NCBI RefSeq assembly: GCF_001748245.1
Contig: NZ_BDFO01000001.1
Location: 40,766-104,765, forward strand
Source: Oligoflexus tunisiensis
Lineage (GTDB): Bacteria > Bdellovibrionota_B > Oligoflexia > Oligoflexales > Oligoflexaceae
DNA: 64,000 bases
Reading direction: 5' to 3'
Part shown: in pieces, positions 33,303 to 40,907 of the stretch
How positions within the stretch are numbered: position 1 is the first letter of the stretch
How the letters are laid out: each line of letters begins with the position of its first letter
Program-made: the position numbers and the translations under genes
Notes under the pieces: model-generated
The model's input: only the letters and a program-made list of their open reading frames with translations
What the model was told of the DNA's origin: nothing
The model's database searches: none

Positions 33303-34802
33303 TTAAGGGGCTGTGGGTGTTTCCAGGGCCAGTACGGCAACTCCGGTATCACCCATCGTGACAAAAATCGTATCACCAAAGACCCGCACCCGTGTGGGCA
33401 GTCCTGCCAGGGTCAATTGGTTCAAGACCAGGGGATGTGATGGATCCGCGATATCAATGAGGCTCACTTTTCTGAGCGCATCGACGGCAATGAGATACTT
33501 GCCGCTGGCCGCGATATCCAAAACCTGTGGCAGAGCCAGCCGGCCCAGCACGCTGAGAGCAGCTGGATTGATGGCATCGACCGCAGTGATGCCGGTGCTT
33601 TTTTCTGCGGTATAAATCCGATTGGCATGGAACAGAAGTTTTTCTGCCGAGCCATCCAATGGGATCTGACTCATTTGATTGATGCGATCATTTTGGGTGA
33701 TATCAAAACTGTAGAGGCCTGTCCGGCTGAGGCCATAGGCCACGGTGCCCGAGATTTGAATCGCATAGGCATTCTGTGGGTTCTCTTCGGAACCCAGACT
33801 GCCCGTTGTCTCATAGCTCGGCTGAAGCTGCTGAATATCAAAGCGCGATATGCCGGCCGGTGATTCCTCGTCACCCGATCCTTCCTGCGTGAGATAGATG
33901 TTATTGAAGTTCTCGGCCACGGCAATGCCATTGGTGACGCCGCGCGCGTCCGCCATCTGCATGGTTGCGGGGTTGGCCAGATCAATGACACCAAGCCCAG
34001 CATTTCCGGCAGCAACATAAATGCGGCGGCTTGCCAGCAGAATGGAATTGATATTGCCCGTGCCGGCCACCCGGGTATTGGCGGACAGACCCGCCGCCGG
34101 TGACCAGTTCAGCACTTCCACTCCTGTGCCATCAGCCACATAGGCTGTGGCTCCGTCGAGGACGATGTCCTGGGCAATGCCAGTCGTGTTGTAAGTCGAG
34201 AGAAGTTTGAGGCGTGGACCATTGGCCGCCAGTACCGGCACCTGCCGTGGTTCGGTGATCAGCACCGGCAGCACGGCCGCCTGATACACACCAAGACCCT
34301 TGGGATGAAAGGTGACGGAGTTTTCCTTGATCTCCAGATCCTTTTTAGGAATGAGACCATAGAAGCTTTCGCCCTTCTCGGACGTCATATGATAGAGCAC
34401 CACCATATTCTCTTCCGAGGGCACAGCATTTTTGGGAATCACGACCTTGACCGCCTGCACGGCAGCATCAGCCACCTTTTCCTTGGTGCGAATGGCTATG
34501 GCCTTGCCGGCTTCCACGATCCCTTTCGGGATGGAAAGATAGGTGCCTGTGATATCCGTTGCAATCGACGCCTCCTCACCGACTTCAAAGTTGGTGAAGT
34601 CGCTGGGATCACCGCCCGGGTATTCCACCCGCGGGATGATTTCCTTTTCCGAGCCGGGTGCCTTGGTGGCCTCAGCTGGAGCGAGATTCTTATTGTCGTT
34701 ATTGCTGCTGGGGGTTTTGCCAAAGTTCTCGTTTTTGCAAGCAATGCCCAAGGCAGCAACGCAGAAAAGCGAAGCGAGAGTACGGCGATGGACAAGCTTC
34801 AT
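33303..34802 (-). CDS. LVIVD-type beta-propeller lipoprotein
   Basis: The start is ATG 34802 (an in-frame TTG lies two codons upstream); the lipobox is L-G-I-A-C with Cys22. After a low-complexity linker come an immunoglobulin-like stretch (about 60-170) and a propeller (about 190-499). The propeller has repeats of G-L-G-V-I-D-L-A-N-P, G-I-S-R-F-D-I, G-L-Y-S-F-D-I, G-I-T-A-V-D-A-I-N-P and K-V-S-L-I-D-I-A-D-P, the LVIVD repeat found in choice-of-anchor surface proteins. The role may be adhesion or scaffolding. Upstream (34803 to about 34980) is AT-rich and likely holds the promoter; downstream lies the cyclase gene, 22 bases away. Confidence 0.8.
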   Translation of the reverse strand: MKLVHRRTLASLFCVAALGIACKNENFGKTPSSNNDNKNLAPAEATKAPGSEKEIIPRVEYPGGDPSDFTNFEVGEEASIATDITGTYLSIPKGIVEAGKAIAIRTKEKVADAAVQAVKVVIPKNAVPSEENMVVLYHMTSEKGESFYGLIPKKDLEIKENSVTFHPKGLGVYQAAVLPVLITEPRQVPVLAANGPRLKLLSTYNTTGIAQDIVLDGATAYVADGTGVEVLNWSPAAGLSANTRVAGTGNINSILLASRRIYVAAGNAGLGVIDLANPATMQMADARGVTNGIAVAENFNNIYLTQEGSGDEESPAGISRFDIQQLQPSYETTGSLGSEENPQNAYAIQISGTVAYGLSRTGLYSFDITQNDRINQMSQIPLDGSAEKLLFHANRIYTAEKSTGITAVDAINPAALSVLGRLALPQVLDIAASGKYLIAVDALRKVSLIDIADPSHPLVLNQLTLAGLPTRVRVFGDTIFVTMGDTGVAVLALETPTAP

Positions 34803-34983
34803 ATTCAATTCTTTGCTTCCGTATAAATCTGTGACTCTAATGTACTTTTCGGTGCATCATCGGCCGATCTTAAGAGGAATCCGGAAAGCTGAAATATTAC
34901 ATGAAAGAACGTCGCATCAATGACGCGGGATCGAAAATAAGTGGATGAAATAATTGATATTTAGTTTGGGAGCACGCGAGCCG

Positions 34984-35099
34984 CAGGCTCCCCTCACGCT
35001 CAACGCACCATGGCCGTTACCGGCAGCTCCCCCTACGCTCAACGGCCCATGGCCGCCACCGGCAGCTCCCCCTACGCTCAACGGCCCATGGCCGCCACC
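34984..35099. repeat. 39-bp tandem repeat overlapping a gene's 3' end
   Basis: Three copies of a 39-base unit lie head to tail: a diverged one (about 34984-35021) and two identical ones (35022-35060 and 35061-35099). Part of a further copy forms the true end of the adjacent DUF985 gene. On the minus strand each unit encodes E-L-P-V-A-A-M-G-R followed by a stop, so the repeat is a duplication of that gene's last codons. It lies just downstream of the stop codon used. Confidence 0.85.
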
Positions 35100-35602
35100 G
35101 GCAAAAGCTCAGGATGCTTCCACAGCGCCGGCCACTTCTCGGTGTCCTGCGTCGTGGCCAGCTGAAAATCCTGAAAATCAAAACCAGGCGCCACCGCACA
35201 GCTCACAAGGCTGAAATCCTCCTGCCCGCCCACAATCCGCGATCCAAACCAGCAGCCCGCCGGCACCATCACCTGCGGTCTCTGTCCGGCTGCCACATCC
35301 AGCCCCAGAAGCAGCTTCTTCTCCACCCCATCATTCAAAAGGACAATCACTTCCAAAGGGCAGCCGGCATGATAAAACCATAGCTCATCACTCTTGATGC
35401 GATGCCAGCGTGAAACCTGACCGGCGCGCAACAGGAAATAGATGGCCGTTCCATAGCATCTTTCCCCTTTCATGCCCGCCGGTAGGGAGGATTCAGCAAT
35501 CTGCCCGGATGAGCGATAGATCTCCCGGTAGAAACCACCCTCCGGATGAGCCGTTAAATTCAAACAACGGATCCACTCTTCTGCTGTTCTTGCCTGAGCC
35601 AT
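35078..35602 (-). CDS. DUF985 / cupin-5 family protein
   Basis: The 174-residue protein has the conserved opening of DUF985 cupins: L-N-L-T-A-H-P-E-G-G-F-Y-R-E, then A-I-Y-F-L-L, S-R-W-H-R-I-K-S-D-E-L-W-F-Y-H-A-G, and Q-V-M-V-P-A-G-C-W-F-G. The W-H and E/H residues form the cupin metal site. Function is not established for the family. The C-terminus (L-L-P-V-A-A-M-G-R) is encoded inside a 39-base repeat array, which may have arisen by slippage at the gene's end. It lies 14 bases after the thioredoxin-domain gene and probably shares its transcript. Confidence 0.85.
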   Translation of the reverse strand: MAQARTAEEWIRCLNLTAHPEGGFYREIYRSSGQIAESSLPAGMKGERCYGTAIYFLLRAGQVSRWHRIKSDELWFYHAGCPLEVIVLLNDGVEKKLLLGLDVAAGQRPQVMVPAGCWFGSRIVGGQEDFSLVSCAVAPGFDFQDFQLATTQDTEKWPALWKHPELLPVAAMGR

Positions 35603-35616
35603 GTGGAACTGCCCCC

Positions 35617-37671
35617 TTAACTGTTCGATGAATCCCGCAGCATCCGGTGCACCAGTTCAGCATCATCCGTTGGCTGCTGACAACTGCCCTTCTCACAAAG
35701 ATAGTAAAGGGTCTTTCCGCGACGTGTCCCTTTCCCGGAAAGGTTGGGGCAAATGTCATCCAGGCTTTCATCCGCTCGCATGAACACGGCATGCGGGCTG
35801 AAGTCGGGACAGAGATCAGGCCAGACCAGATCCTTGTCCGGATGTTCGGTCGCGATCACCACTTCCCAATGCTGTCCGCTGATCCAATCCAGTGCCAGCA
35901 TCAGCATGGGAAAGGAGCCCGGAAAGCGTTCCATGAGCTCAGCCGTTTTTCGGAGAATCTGCTCCGCCCTGGCCTCACGCTCGAGCTGCCCACTCATCGC
36001 ACTCAGACGCACAAGGTTCCAGGCGCTCAGGTTGTTGCCCGCGGGCGTGGCGTTATCAAGAAAATCCTTGCTGCGCAAAAGCACGGTTCCATCCTCGCCG
36101 TCATGATCGAAGTAGCCACCGCCGCTTTCATCCCAGAAAAGTTCATCCTGTTTGTTCTGCAGTTCGATAGCCGCCCGCAGCCACTGCGGATCAAAGCTCG
36201 CCTCATAAAGTTCAATCAAACCGAAAATCATGCAGGCGTAGTCCTCGAGATAGGCATTGAAACGCGTCTGCCCGTCCCGATGCGAACGCTGCAGGCGCCC
36301 GTCCTTGCGCATCCGGGTCAATACAAAATCAGCGGCCCGCTTCGCGCTCTGCAGCCAGGCGTATTCCCCAAAAACCTTATAGGATTTGGCCATCGCCCCG
36401 ATCATCAGCCCATTCCAGGCCGCCAAAACTTTATCATCACGCAGGGGACGCACGCGCTTCTCACGCACCTTCTGCAGTTTTTCAATCAGCTGGCGGTAGA
36501 TGGGATCCGCCATCGTCGGCAGACGCGGCATCTTCTGATGATGGAGAATATTGGCCTTCTGCACCGCCTTGAGTCCGGCTGCAGCCTCCAGTTCCTCCAC
36601 CCGCTGATCGATCTGAAAGTTGCCCTCCTCCTTCACATCGAAATACTCGCAGAACTGTTCCATTTCCTCGGGCCGAAAGATCTTCGTCAGCTCATCGAGC
36701 GTCCACACATAGAACTTGCCCTCGGTCTTTTCACTGTCAGCATCCTCGGCGGAATAATAGCCCCCATCAGGGCTCTGCATATCATGCATAATGTAGTGCA
36801 GCGTCGTGGCCACCACATCATGGTATTCATCGGACCGCGTGACCTGCCAGGCTTCGGCATAAGCCAAAGTCAAAAGCGCATTGTCATAGAGCATCTTTTC
36901 AAAATGCGGCACGAGCCAGGTCGCATCCACCGAATACCGATGAAAGCCGCCGCCCACGTGATCCCGGATGCCCCCGCGGGCCATGCCATCCAAAGTGCCG
37001 ATCACAGCCGCGAGCGCGCGATCCTCCTTGTCCCGCCGCGCGATGCGCATCAGGGCCATGAGAGCCATGGCCGGTGGAAACTTCGGAGCGCTGCCGAAAC
37101 CGCCCCATTCCGGATCATAGGCCTTCAGCTCGCGCTCCACAAAACCCTTCAAAGGTCTGGTATCGAAGTCCTTCTCCTGGCTGACTTCATCCTCCAGCAT
37201 TTTCAGGTGTTCCATCAGCTCAAAGGCGCTGTCTTCAATATCCTGCTGCTTGCTCTTCCAGACCTCGGCGAGGCGGCCGAGAACCTGTTTGAACTGTTCA
37301 CGCGGGAAAAAGGTGCCACCCCAGAAGGGCTTGCCATCCGGGGTCAGGGCCGCGGACAAGGGCCAGCCGCCTCTTTGATTCATGGCCTGGACCGCACGCA
37401 TATAGATCGCATCCACATCAGGCCGCTCCTCGCGATCCACTTTCACCGGCACAAAGTATTCATTCAAAATCGCGGCAACGTCCGCCTTTTCGAATGAATC
37501 TCCTTCCATGACGTGACACCAGTGGCAGGTTGCATAGCCGATCGAGAGAAATATGGGTTTATTCTCCTGACGCGCGCGCGCAAACGCCTCCTCGCCCCAG
37601 GGGTACCAATCCACCGGGTTATGGGCGTGCTGCAGCAAATATGGGGAAATTTCCTTTGATAACCGATTCAT
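35617..37671 (-). CDS. DUF255 thioredoxin-domain protein (YyaL/SSP411-like)
   Basis: The ATG at 37671 with GAGGGG five bases upstream gives 684 residues from [20 protein letters not shown], the conserved start of DUF255 proteins. An N-terminal thioredoxin fold follows (about 10-160) with the active-site pair in [11 protein letters not shown] and later R-G-G-W-P-L-S. A (alpha/alpha)6 barrel then occupies the rest, with [10 protein letters not shown]. The family (YyaL, SPATA20) is widespread and lacks an agreed function; a thioredoxin/glycosidase-like hybrid is likely. A long antisense frame over the gene is a shadow of its GC-rich codon use. Confidence 0.9.
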   Translation of the reverse strand: MNRLSKEISPYLLQHAHNPVDWYPWGEEAFARARQENKPIFLSIGYATCHWCHVMEGDSFEKADVAAILNEYFVPVKVDREERPDVDAIYMRAVQAMNQRGGWPLSAALTPDGKPFWGGTFFPREQFKQVLGRLAEVWKSKQQDIEDSAFELMEHLKMLEDEVSQEKDFDTRPLKGFVERELKAYDPEWGGFGSAPKFPPAMALMALMRIARRDKEDRALAAVIGTLDGMARGGIRDHVGGGFHRYSVDATWLVPHFEKMLYDNALLTLAYAEAWQVTRSDEYHDVVATTLHYIMHDMQSPDGGYYSAEDADSEKTEGKFYVWTLDELTKIFRPEEMEQFCEYFDVKEEGNFQIDQRVEELEAAAGLKAVQKANILHHQKMPRLPTMADPIYRQLIEKLQKVREKRVRPLRDDKVLAAWNGLMIGAMAKSYKVFGEYAWLQSAKRAADFVLTRMRKDGRLQRSHRDGQTRFNAYLEDYACMIFGLIELYEASFDPQWLRAAIELQNKQDELFWDESGGGYFDHDGEDGTVLLRSKDFLDNATPAGNNLSAWNLVRLSAMSGQLEREARAEQILRKTAELMERFPGSFPMLMLALDWISGQHWEVVIATEHPDKDLVWPDLCPDFSPHAVFMRADESLDDICPNLSGKGTRRGKTLYYLCEKGSCQQPTDDAELVHRMLRDSSNS

Positions 37672-37787
37672 AAGCCCCTCCTTGGACGTTGGGTCGCCCT
37701 CAGAGTGTAAGGTTTCCGTACAGCTGTCGAGAAAAGATTCCTGCCTGCGCAAAGAAAGTCCAACGAAATCAATCTGTCACAGGCATA

Positions 37788-37815
37788 TTGACAGGCACGG
37801 GGATTGCTCTATAAT
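37788..37815 (+). promoter_or_regulatory. Consensus sigma-70-type promoter
   Basis: TTGACA at 37788-37793 and TATAAT at 37810-37815 are both perfect consensus hexamers, separated by 16 bases. The start would fall near 37822, about 55 bases before the secreted-protein gene at 37876. The strong match suggests high constitutive expression. Confidence 0.75.
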
Positions 37816-37875
37816 CCGCAGAACTGGCCGAATCCCGTTGAGCTGGGCCAGAAGCGGACTTGATGTGGAGTTCTT

Positions 37876-38277
37876 ATGCGGATGTTGAAGTCGATTTTGC
37901 ATTGGATGTGGTTGATGTCGGTGGCTGGGGTTTTGTCCTCTGCGTTTCTTTCCAACGTTTCCTTCGCTGCAGCTGTTAAGGCCTGCAAGAAGCTGAAGCA
38001 AAGTTCATTCGTGGATGCCAGCCGTGACCAGGGCAAGGAGAAAAAAGTCTTCTGCACGGTCACCCCGCGTCTTGGCACTGTCGGTGATTATGTTGAAATC
38101 AAAAACCAATATAATTACATTGTGGCAGTGGGTCGTGTGATCAAACAGGGCAGGACGGCGACTATTGTCGTTCTCACGAAGTACAATCGTGATGAAGGCT
38201 CAATGGCCGGTTACCCTGCCATGCTGCGGATCAACGAAAGCCAGGATTATTGGACGGCAACCAACGCCCCTTTCTGA
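37876..38277 (+). CDS. Secreted small protein of unknown function
   Basis: The 133-residue product has a Sec signal of about 30 residues ending S-F-A-A-A. The mature ~100 residues have a Cys pair (K-A-C-K-K and V-F-C-T-V) and a beta-rich pattern (G-D-Y-V-E-I-K-N-Q-Y-N-Y-I-V-A-V-G-R-V). I recognise no family. A perfect-consensus promoter lies upstream, so the protein is probably abundant. A short gap of 38 bases separates it from the glycosyltransferase pair. Confidence 0.65.
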   Translation: MRMLKSILHWMWLMSVAGVLSSAFLSNVSFAAAVKACKKLKQSSFVDASRDQGKEKKVFCTVTPRLGTVGDYVEIKNQYNYIVAVGRVIKQGRTATIVVLTKYNRDEGSMAGYPAMLRINESQDYWTATNAPF

Positions 38278-38315
38278 TGCTCAGGGCTCGCTCGGGGCAT
38301 CTCTTATGAGATTCC

Positions 38316-39074
38316 ATGAACGAGCCCATCGACCTTTCCGTTGTCATCATCGCCTACAATGAAGAAGCCAACCTTCCCCGTTGTCTGAAAAGTCTTCCGC
38401 CCAACGTTGAAATCATCGTGCTCGATTCGGGCAGCACCGATCGCACGGCCGCCATCGCCCAGGAATTCGGAGCGAAGGTTTATCAGCGTCCCTTTACCCA
38501 TTTCGCCGAACATAAAAATGCCGCTCTCGCGCACGCCACGCGCCTCTGGGTGCTGGCTGTGGATGCGGATGAGGAATTGGATGCCCCGCTGCGGGAAGCG
38601 ATTCGGGAGGCCATTGCACGCCCCGAAGCCGGGATTCAGGCCTGGCGTCTGCAAAGGCGGCTCGTGTTCATGGGTCGGCGGATGCACTTTGGGAAAACCC
38701 GCGATTGGCCGGTTCGTCTCTTTCTGCGCAAGGAGGGACGTTATGAGGGCAGCATCCATGAGGAGCTGAAGGTCCCTGGCCGGATCGGAAGGCTGCGGCA
38801 GGGCCTTCTCTGGCATTACAGCTATCGGGATCTCAGCGACTACTTCGTGCGATTCAACCGCTACACCAGCGCCATCGCCGAAAGACATATGGCGGAAGGC
38901 AAACGCGTTCCCATGGTCTCGCATATTCTGCGGCCCTGGATGGAATTTTTCACGCGTTATGTCCTGCGCCTTGGCTTTCTCGATGGGTATCCAGGCTATA
39001 CCTATGCCCTGATCTCCTCGCTCTATGCCTATATCAAATACGCAAAAATTCTGGAAAAGAGGCGATCGTCATGA
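38316..39074 (+). CDS. Family 2 glycosyltransferase (WaaE-like)
   Basis: The 252-residue enzyme opens S-V-V-I-I-A-Y-N-E-E-A-N-L-P-R-C-L, with acidic ligands in V-L-D-S-G-S-T-D-R-T and D-A-D-E-E. The A-D-E-E-L plus R-L-F-L-R-K-E-G-R-Y-E-G-S-I-H-E pattern is characteristic of the WaaE/KdtX group that adds glucose to heptose in the lipopolysaccharide core. The last 60 residues include hydrophobic stretches typical of that family. The stop overlaps the start of the next transferase (ATGA), so the two act in one pathway at the inner membrane. Confidence 0.85.
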   Translation: MNEPIDLSVVIIAYNEEANLPRCLKSLPPNVEIIVLDSGSTDRTAAIAQEFGAKVYQRPFTHFAEHKNAALAHATRLWVLAVDADEELDAPLREAIREAIARPEAGIQAWRLQRRLVFMGRRMHFGKTRDWPVRLFLRKEGRYEGSIHEELKVPGRIGRLRQGLLWHYSYRDLSDYFVRFNRYTSAIAERHMAEGKRVPMVSHILRPWMEFFTRYVLRLGFLDGYPGYTYALISSLYAYIKYAKILEKRRSS

Positions 39075-40174
39075 ATCAGGGAGTGGCCTGGATCCTCTGT
39101 TCCAACCGCTGGAATAGTGCCATCACCGAATATGCGCTGAGCACCGCCCGCGCCCTGCGGCTTCAAGGCTGGACCGTGTTTTATTCCGCCCTGACGGATT
39201 CACCGGGGGAAAGGCGGGCGCGATCCTATGATCTGCCCGGGGATTCGTTTGAAACCTTCGGTCTGGGGGACGTGGCGAAACTCAGGCGTTTGAAAAAAAG
39301 CCTCCGACCCGATGCCATCTTTCTTTTCGGTGGCCCTGAAACCTTTCTCGCCCGATTTCTACCGGGAACCCTGCGGATTCGCTTTCGCGGTCAGGATAAG
39401 GATATCACCGATCGTCTGCCGCCTTTGAAAACGCGGCTGAATATGCAGCACTGCGTGGCCATGCTGGTGCCCGCAAAAATTCTGCAGGAGCGTTTTCAGA
39501 GCATCATCTGGCAGCCGGTGCAGGCGGTGACCCTCGGCGTCGATACCGCGAAATTTCAGTTTCATCCGGAAGCCTTTGCGGTGGAAAGACGTCCCACGCT
39601 GCGTATCCTCGGGCGCCTGGATCCCATCAAAGGGCATCAGGTGTTTTTCAGCATGTTCCGTCAGCTGCTCCGGCTTTGGCCCAAAAACCGGCCCGAGCCC
39701 TTCCTCGAAGTCATCGGCGAAGGGGCCAACATTTCTCCGGAACAGCTGCGGCGGATGGCGGCGGACTATCGCCTGCGTGAGGGTGAAAACTGGCGCCTGC
39801 GCAGTGAACGGGTGGAACGGATCAGCGAAGTCATGAGCGCCACCCATCTTGCGGTGGTGTCGAGTCTTGGATCGGAAGTGATCTGCCGCGTGGCCGAGGA
39901 GTTTTCGCTCTGCGGTGTGCCGCTCTTTGTTTCGGGTGTGGGTTCACTCGAGGAATGTCTGGCGGAAAAAGGCTTTGGCAGCAGCTATCGCGGCCTCAGC
40001 GAGGAACGGGCCGCCACCCTTCTGACAGAAAAACTGTGGCAGGCATCCCAGGAATCAGCCACCCAGCGCCAGGCGCGAGCCGAAGCTGCGCGCATTTACT
40101 TCAGCCTCGATGCCATGGGCCGGCAGCTCAACGCTATGCTGGACGCTCTTCGGGCTGAGGATCCAGACGGTTGA
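39071..40174 (+). CDS. GT4-type glycosyltransferase
   Basis: The 367-residue protein is a two-domain GT-B glycosyltransferase. The N-terminal half contains S-R-W-N-S-A-I-T-E-Y-A-L-type contacts, and the C-terminal half has L-R-I-L-G-R-L-D-P-I-K-G-H, the donor-binding opening of GT4, and V-V-S-S-L-G-S-E-V-I-C-R-V-A-E-E, the E-x7-E type motif. It follows the WaaE-like gene with a four-base overlap, suggesting assembly of the lipopolysaccharide core or a similar surface glycan. Its last 41 bases overlap the convergent hydrolase gene. Confidence 0.8.
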   Translation: MNQGVAWILCSNRWNSAITEYALSTARALRLQGWTVFYSALTDSPGERRARSYDLPGDSFETFGLGDVAKLRRLKKSLRPDAIFLFGGPETFLARFLPGTLRIRFRGQDKDITDRLPPLKTRLNMQHCVAMLVPAKILQERFQSIIWQPVQAVTLGVDTAKFQFHPEAFAVERRPTLRILGRLDPIKGHQVFFSMFRQLLRLWPKNRPEPFLEVIGEGANISPEQLRRMAADYRLREGENWRLRSERVERISEVMSATHLAVVSSLGSEVICRVAEEFSLCGVPLFVSGVGSLEECLAEKGFGSSYRGLSEERAATLLTEKLWQASQESATQRQARAEAARIYFSLDAMGRQLNAMLDALRAEDPDG

Positions 40175-40907
40175 GAAAGGCATTCATCGCATCACGGAAA
40201 TCCGGAAAGTCCGCGGGACTCACCCCGTGGGCACTGTTGGGCAGCGGAATAAGATCAGCCTGTGGAAAGCGGGCCTTCATCTTGAGGGCTGTGGCTCTCG
40301 AAAGCAGGGAACCATCCTGCTCACCCCGAAAAATCAGAACCGGCGCCTTGATTTCCGGCAAACGATCAAAAAGATCGCATTCGACCGATTCCTTCTGAAT
40401 TTGCTCCAGCGCAAAAGGATGGGCCCATAAAAACTGGGCGGCCACCATCCGCTGCGTCCAGGCATGCGTGAGACGCGGATAAACAGGTTCCGCATCGTCC
40501 AGAATCAAACCCTTCACGCGGGAGGGATGATCCAGGGCATGCTGCACGGCCATGGGTACACCACGGGAGAAGCCATAAAGAAAATAGGCCTTCAGCTTGA
40601 AATGATCCACCACCGCCTCGATATCCAGACAGCGCGAGGCAAAATCATAGTGCCCGACCGCAGGACTTGAGCTTTTGCCACAGCCGCGGTGACTGAAGGC
40701 AATGCCCGGTCTTGGATGCAGCATTTCAATGCGCTCGGAAAACATGGAAGCCGTGCCGATCATGCCCGGTACCAGGATCAACGGTATGCCGTGGTCCAGA
40801 GACTTGCTGTGCAGCATTTCCAGATGGACGCCGTCTGTCGTGGTGCAGGCGTCCTCGACCAGCCGGGGATAAGCGTTATACGTGCTATCGTCTTTCCAGA
40901 CACTCAT
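40134..40907 (-). CDS. Alpha/beta hydrolase
   Basis: The 257-residue protein has an alpha/beta hydrolase fold. L-V-P-G-M-I-G-T-A-S-M-F-S-E-R supplies the oxyanion strand, Y-F-L-Y-G-F-S-R-G-V-P-M the nucleophile elbow (G-x-S-x-G with Arg), I-F-R-G-E-Q-D the acid region and L-P-N-S-A-H-G the catalytic His. It is not membrane-bound. The reaction (ester, thioester or epoxide) cannot be read. The ATG overlaps the FtsK stop (ATGA), so it is the second gene of the ftsK transcript, although a functional link is doubtful. Confidence 0.8.
   Translation of the reverse strand: MSVWKDDSTYNAYPRLVEDACTTTDGVHLEMLHSKSLDHGIPLILVPGMIGTASMFSERIEMLHPRPGIAFSHRGCGKSSSPAVGHYDFASRCLDIEAVVDHFKLKAYFLYGFSRGVPMAVQHALDHPSRVKGLILDDAEPVYPRLTHAWTQRMVAAQFLWAHPFALEQIQKESVECDLFDRLPEIKAPVLIFRGEQDGSLLSRATALKMKARFPQADLIPLPNSAHGVSPADFPDFRDAMNAFLNRLDPQPEERPA

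Noticed and set aside
35647..37497. 616-codon plus-strand frame opposite the DUF255 gene
   Set aside because: The minus-strand gene has conserved motifs (T-C-H-W-C, W-P-L-S, H-F-E-K-M); the antisense frame is a shadow with His/Leu/Arg-rich composition and no motif.
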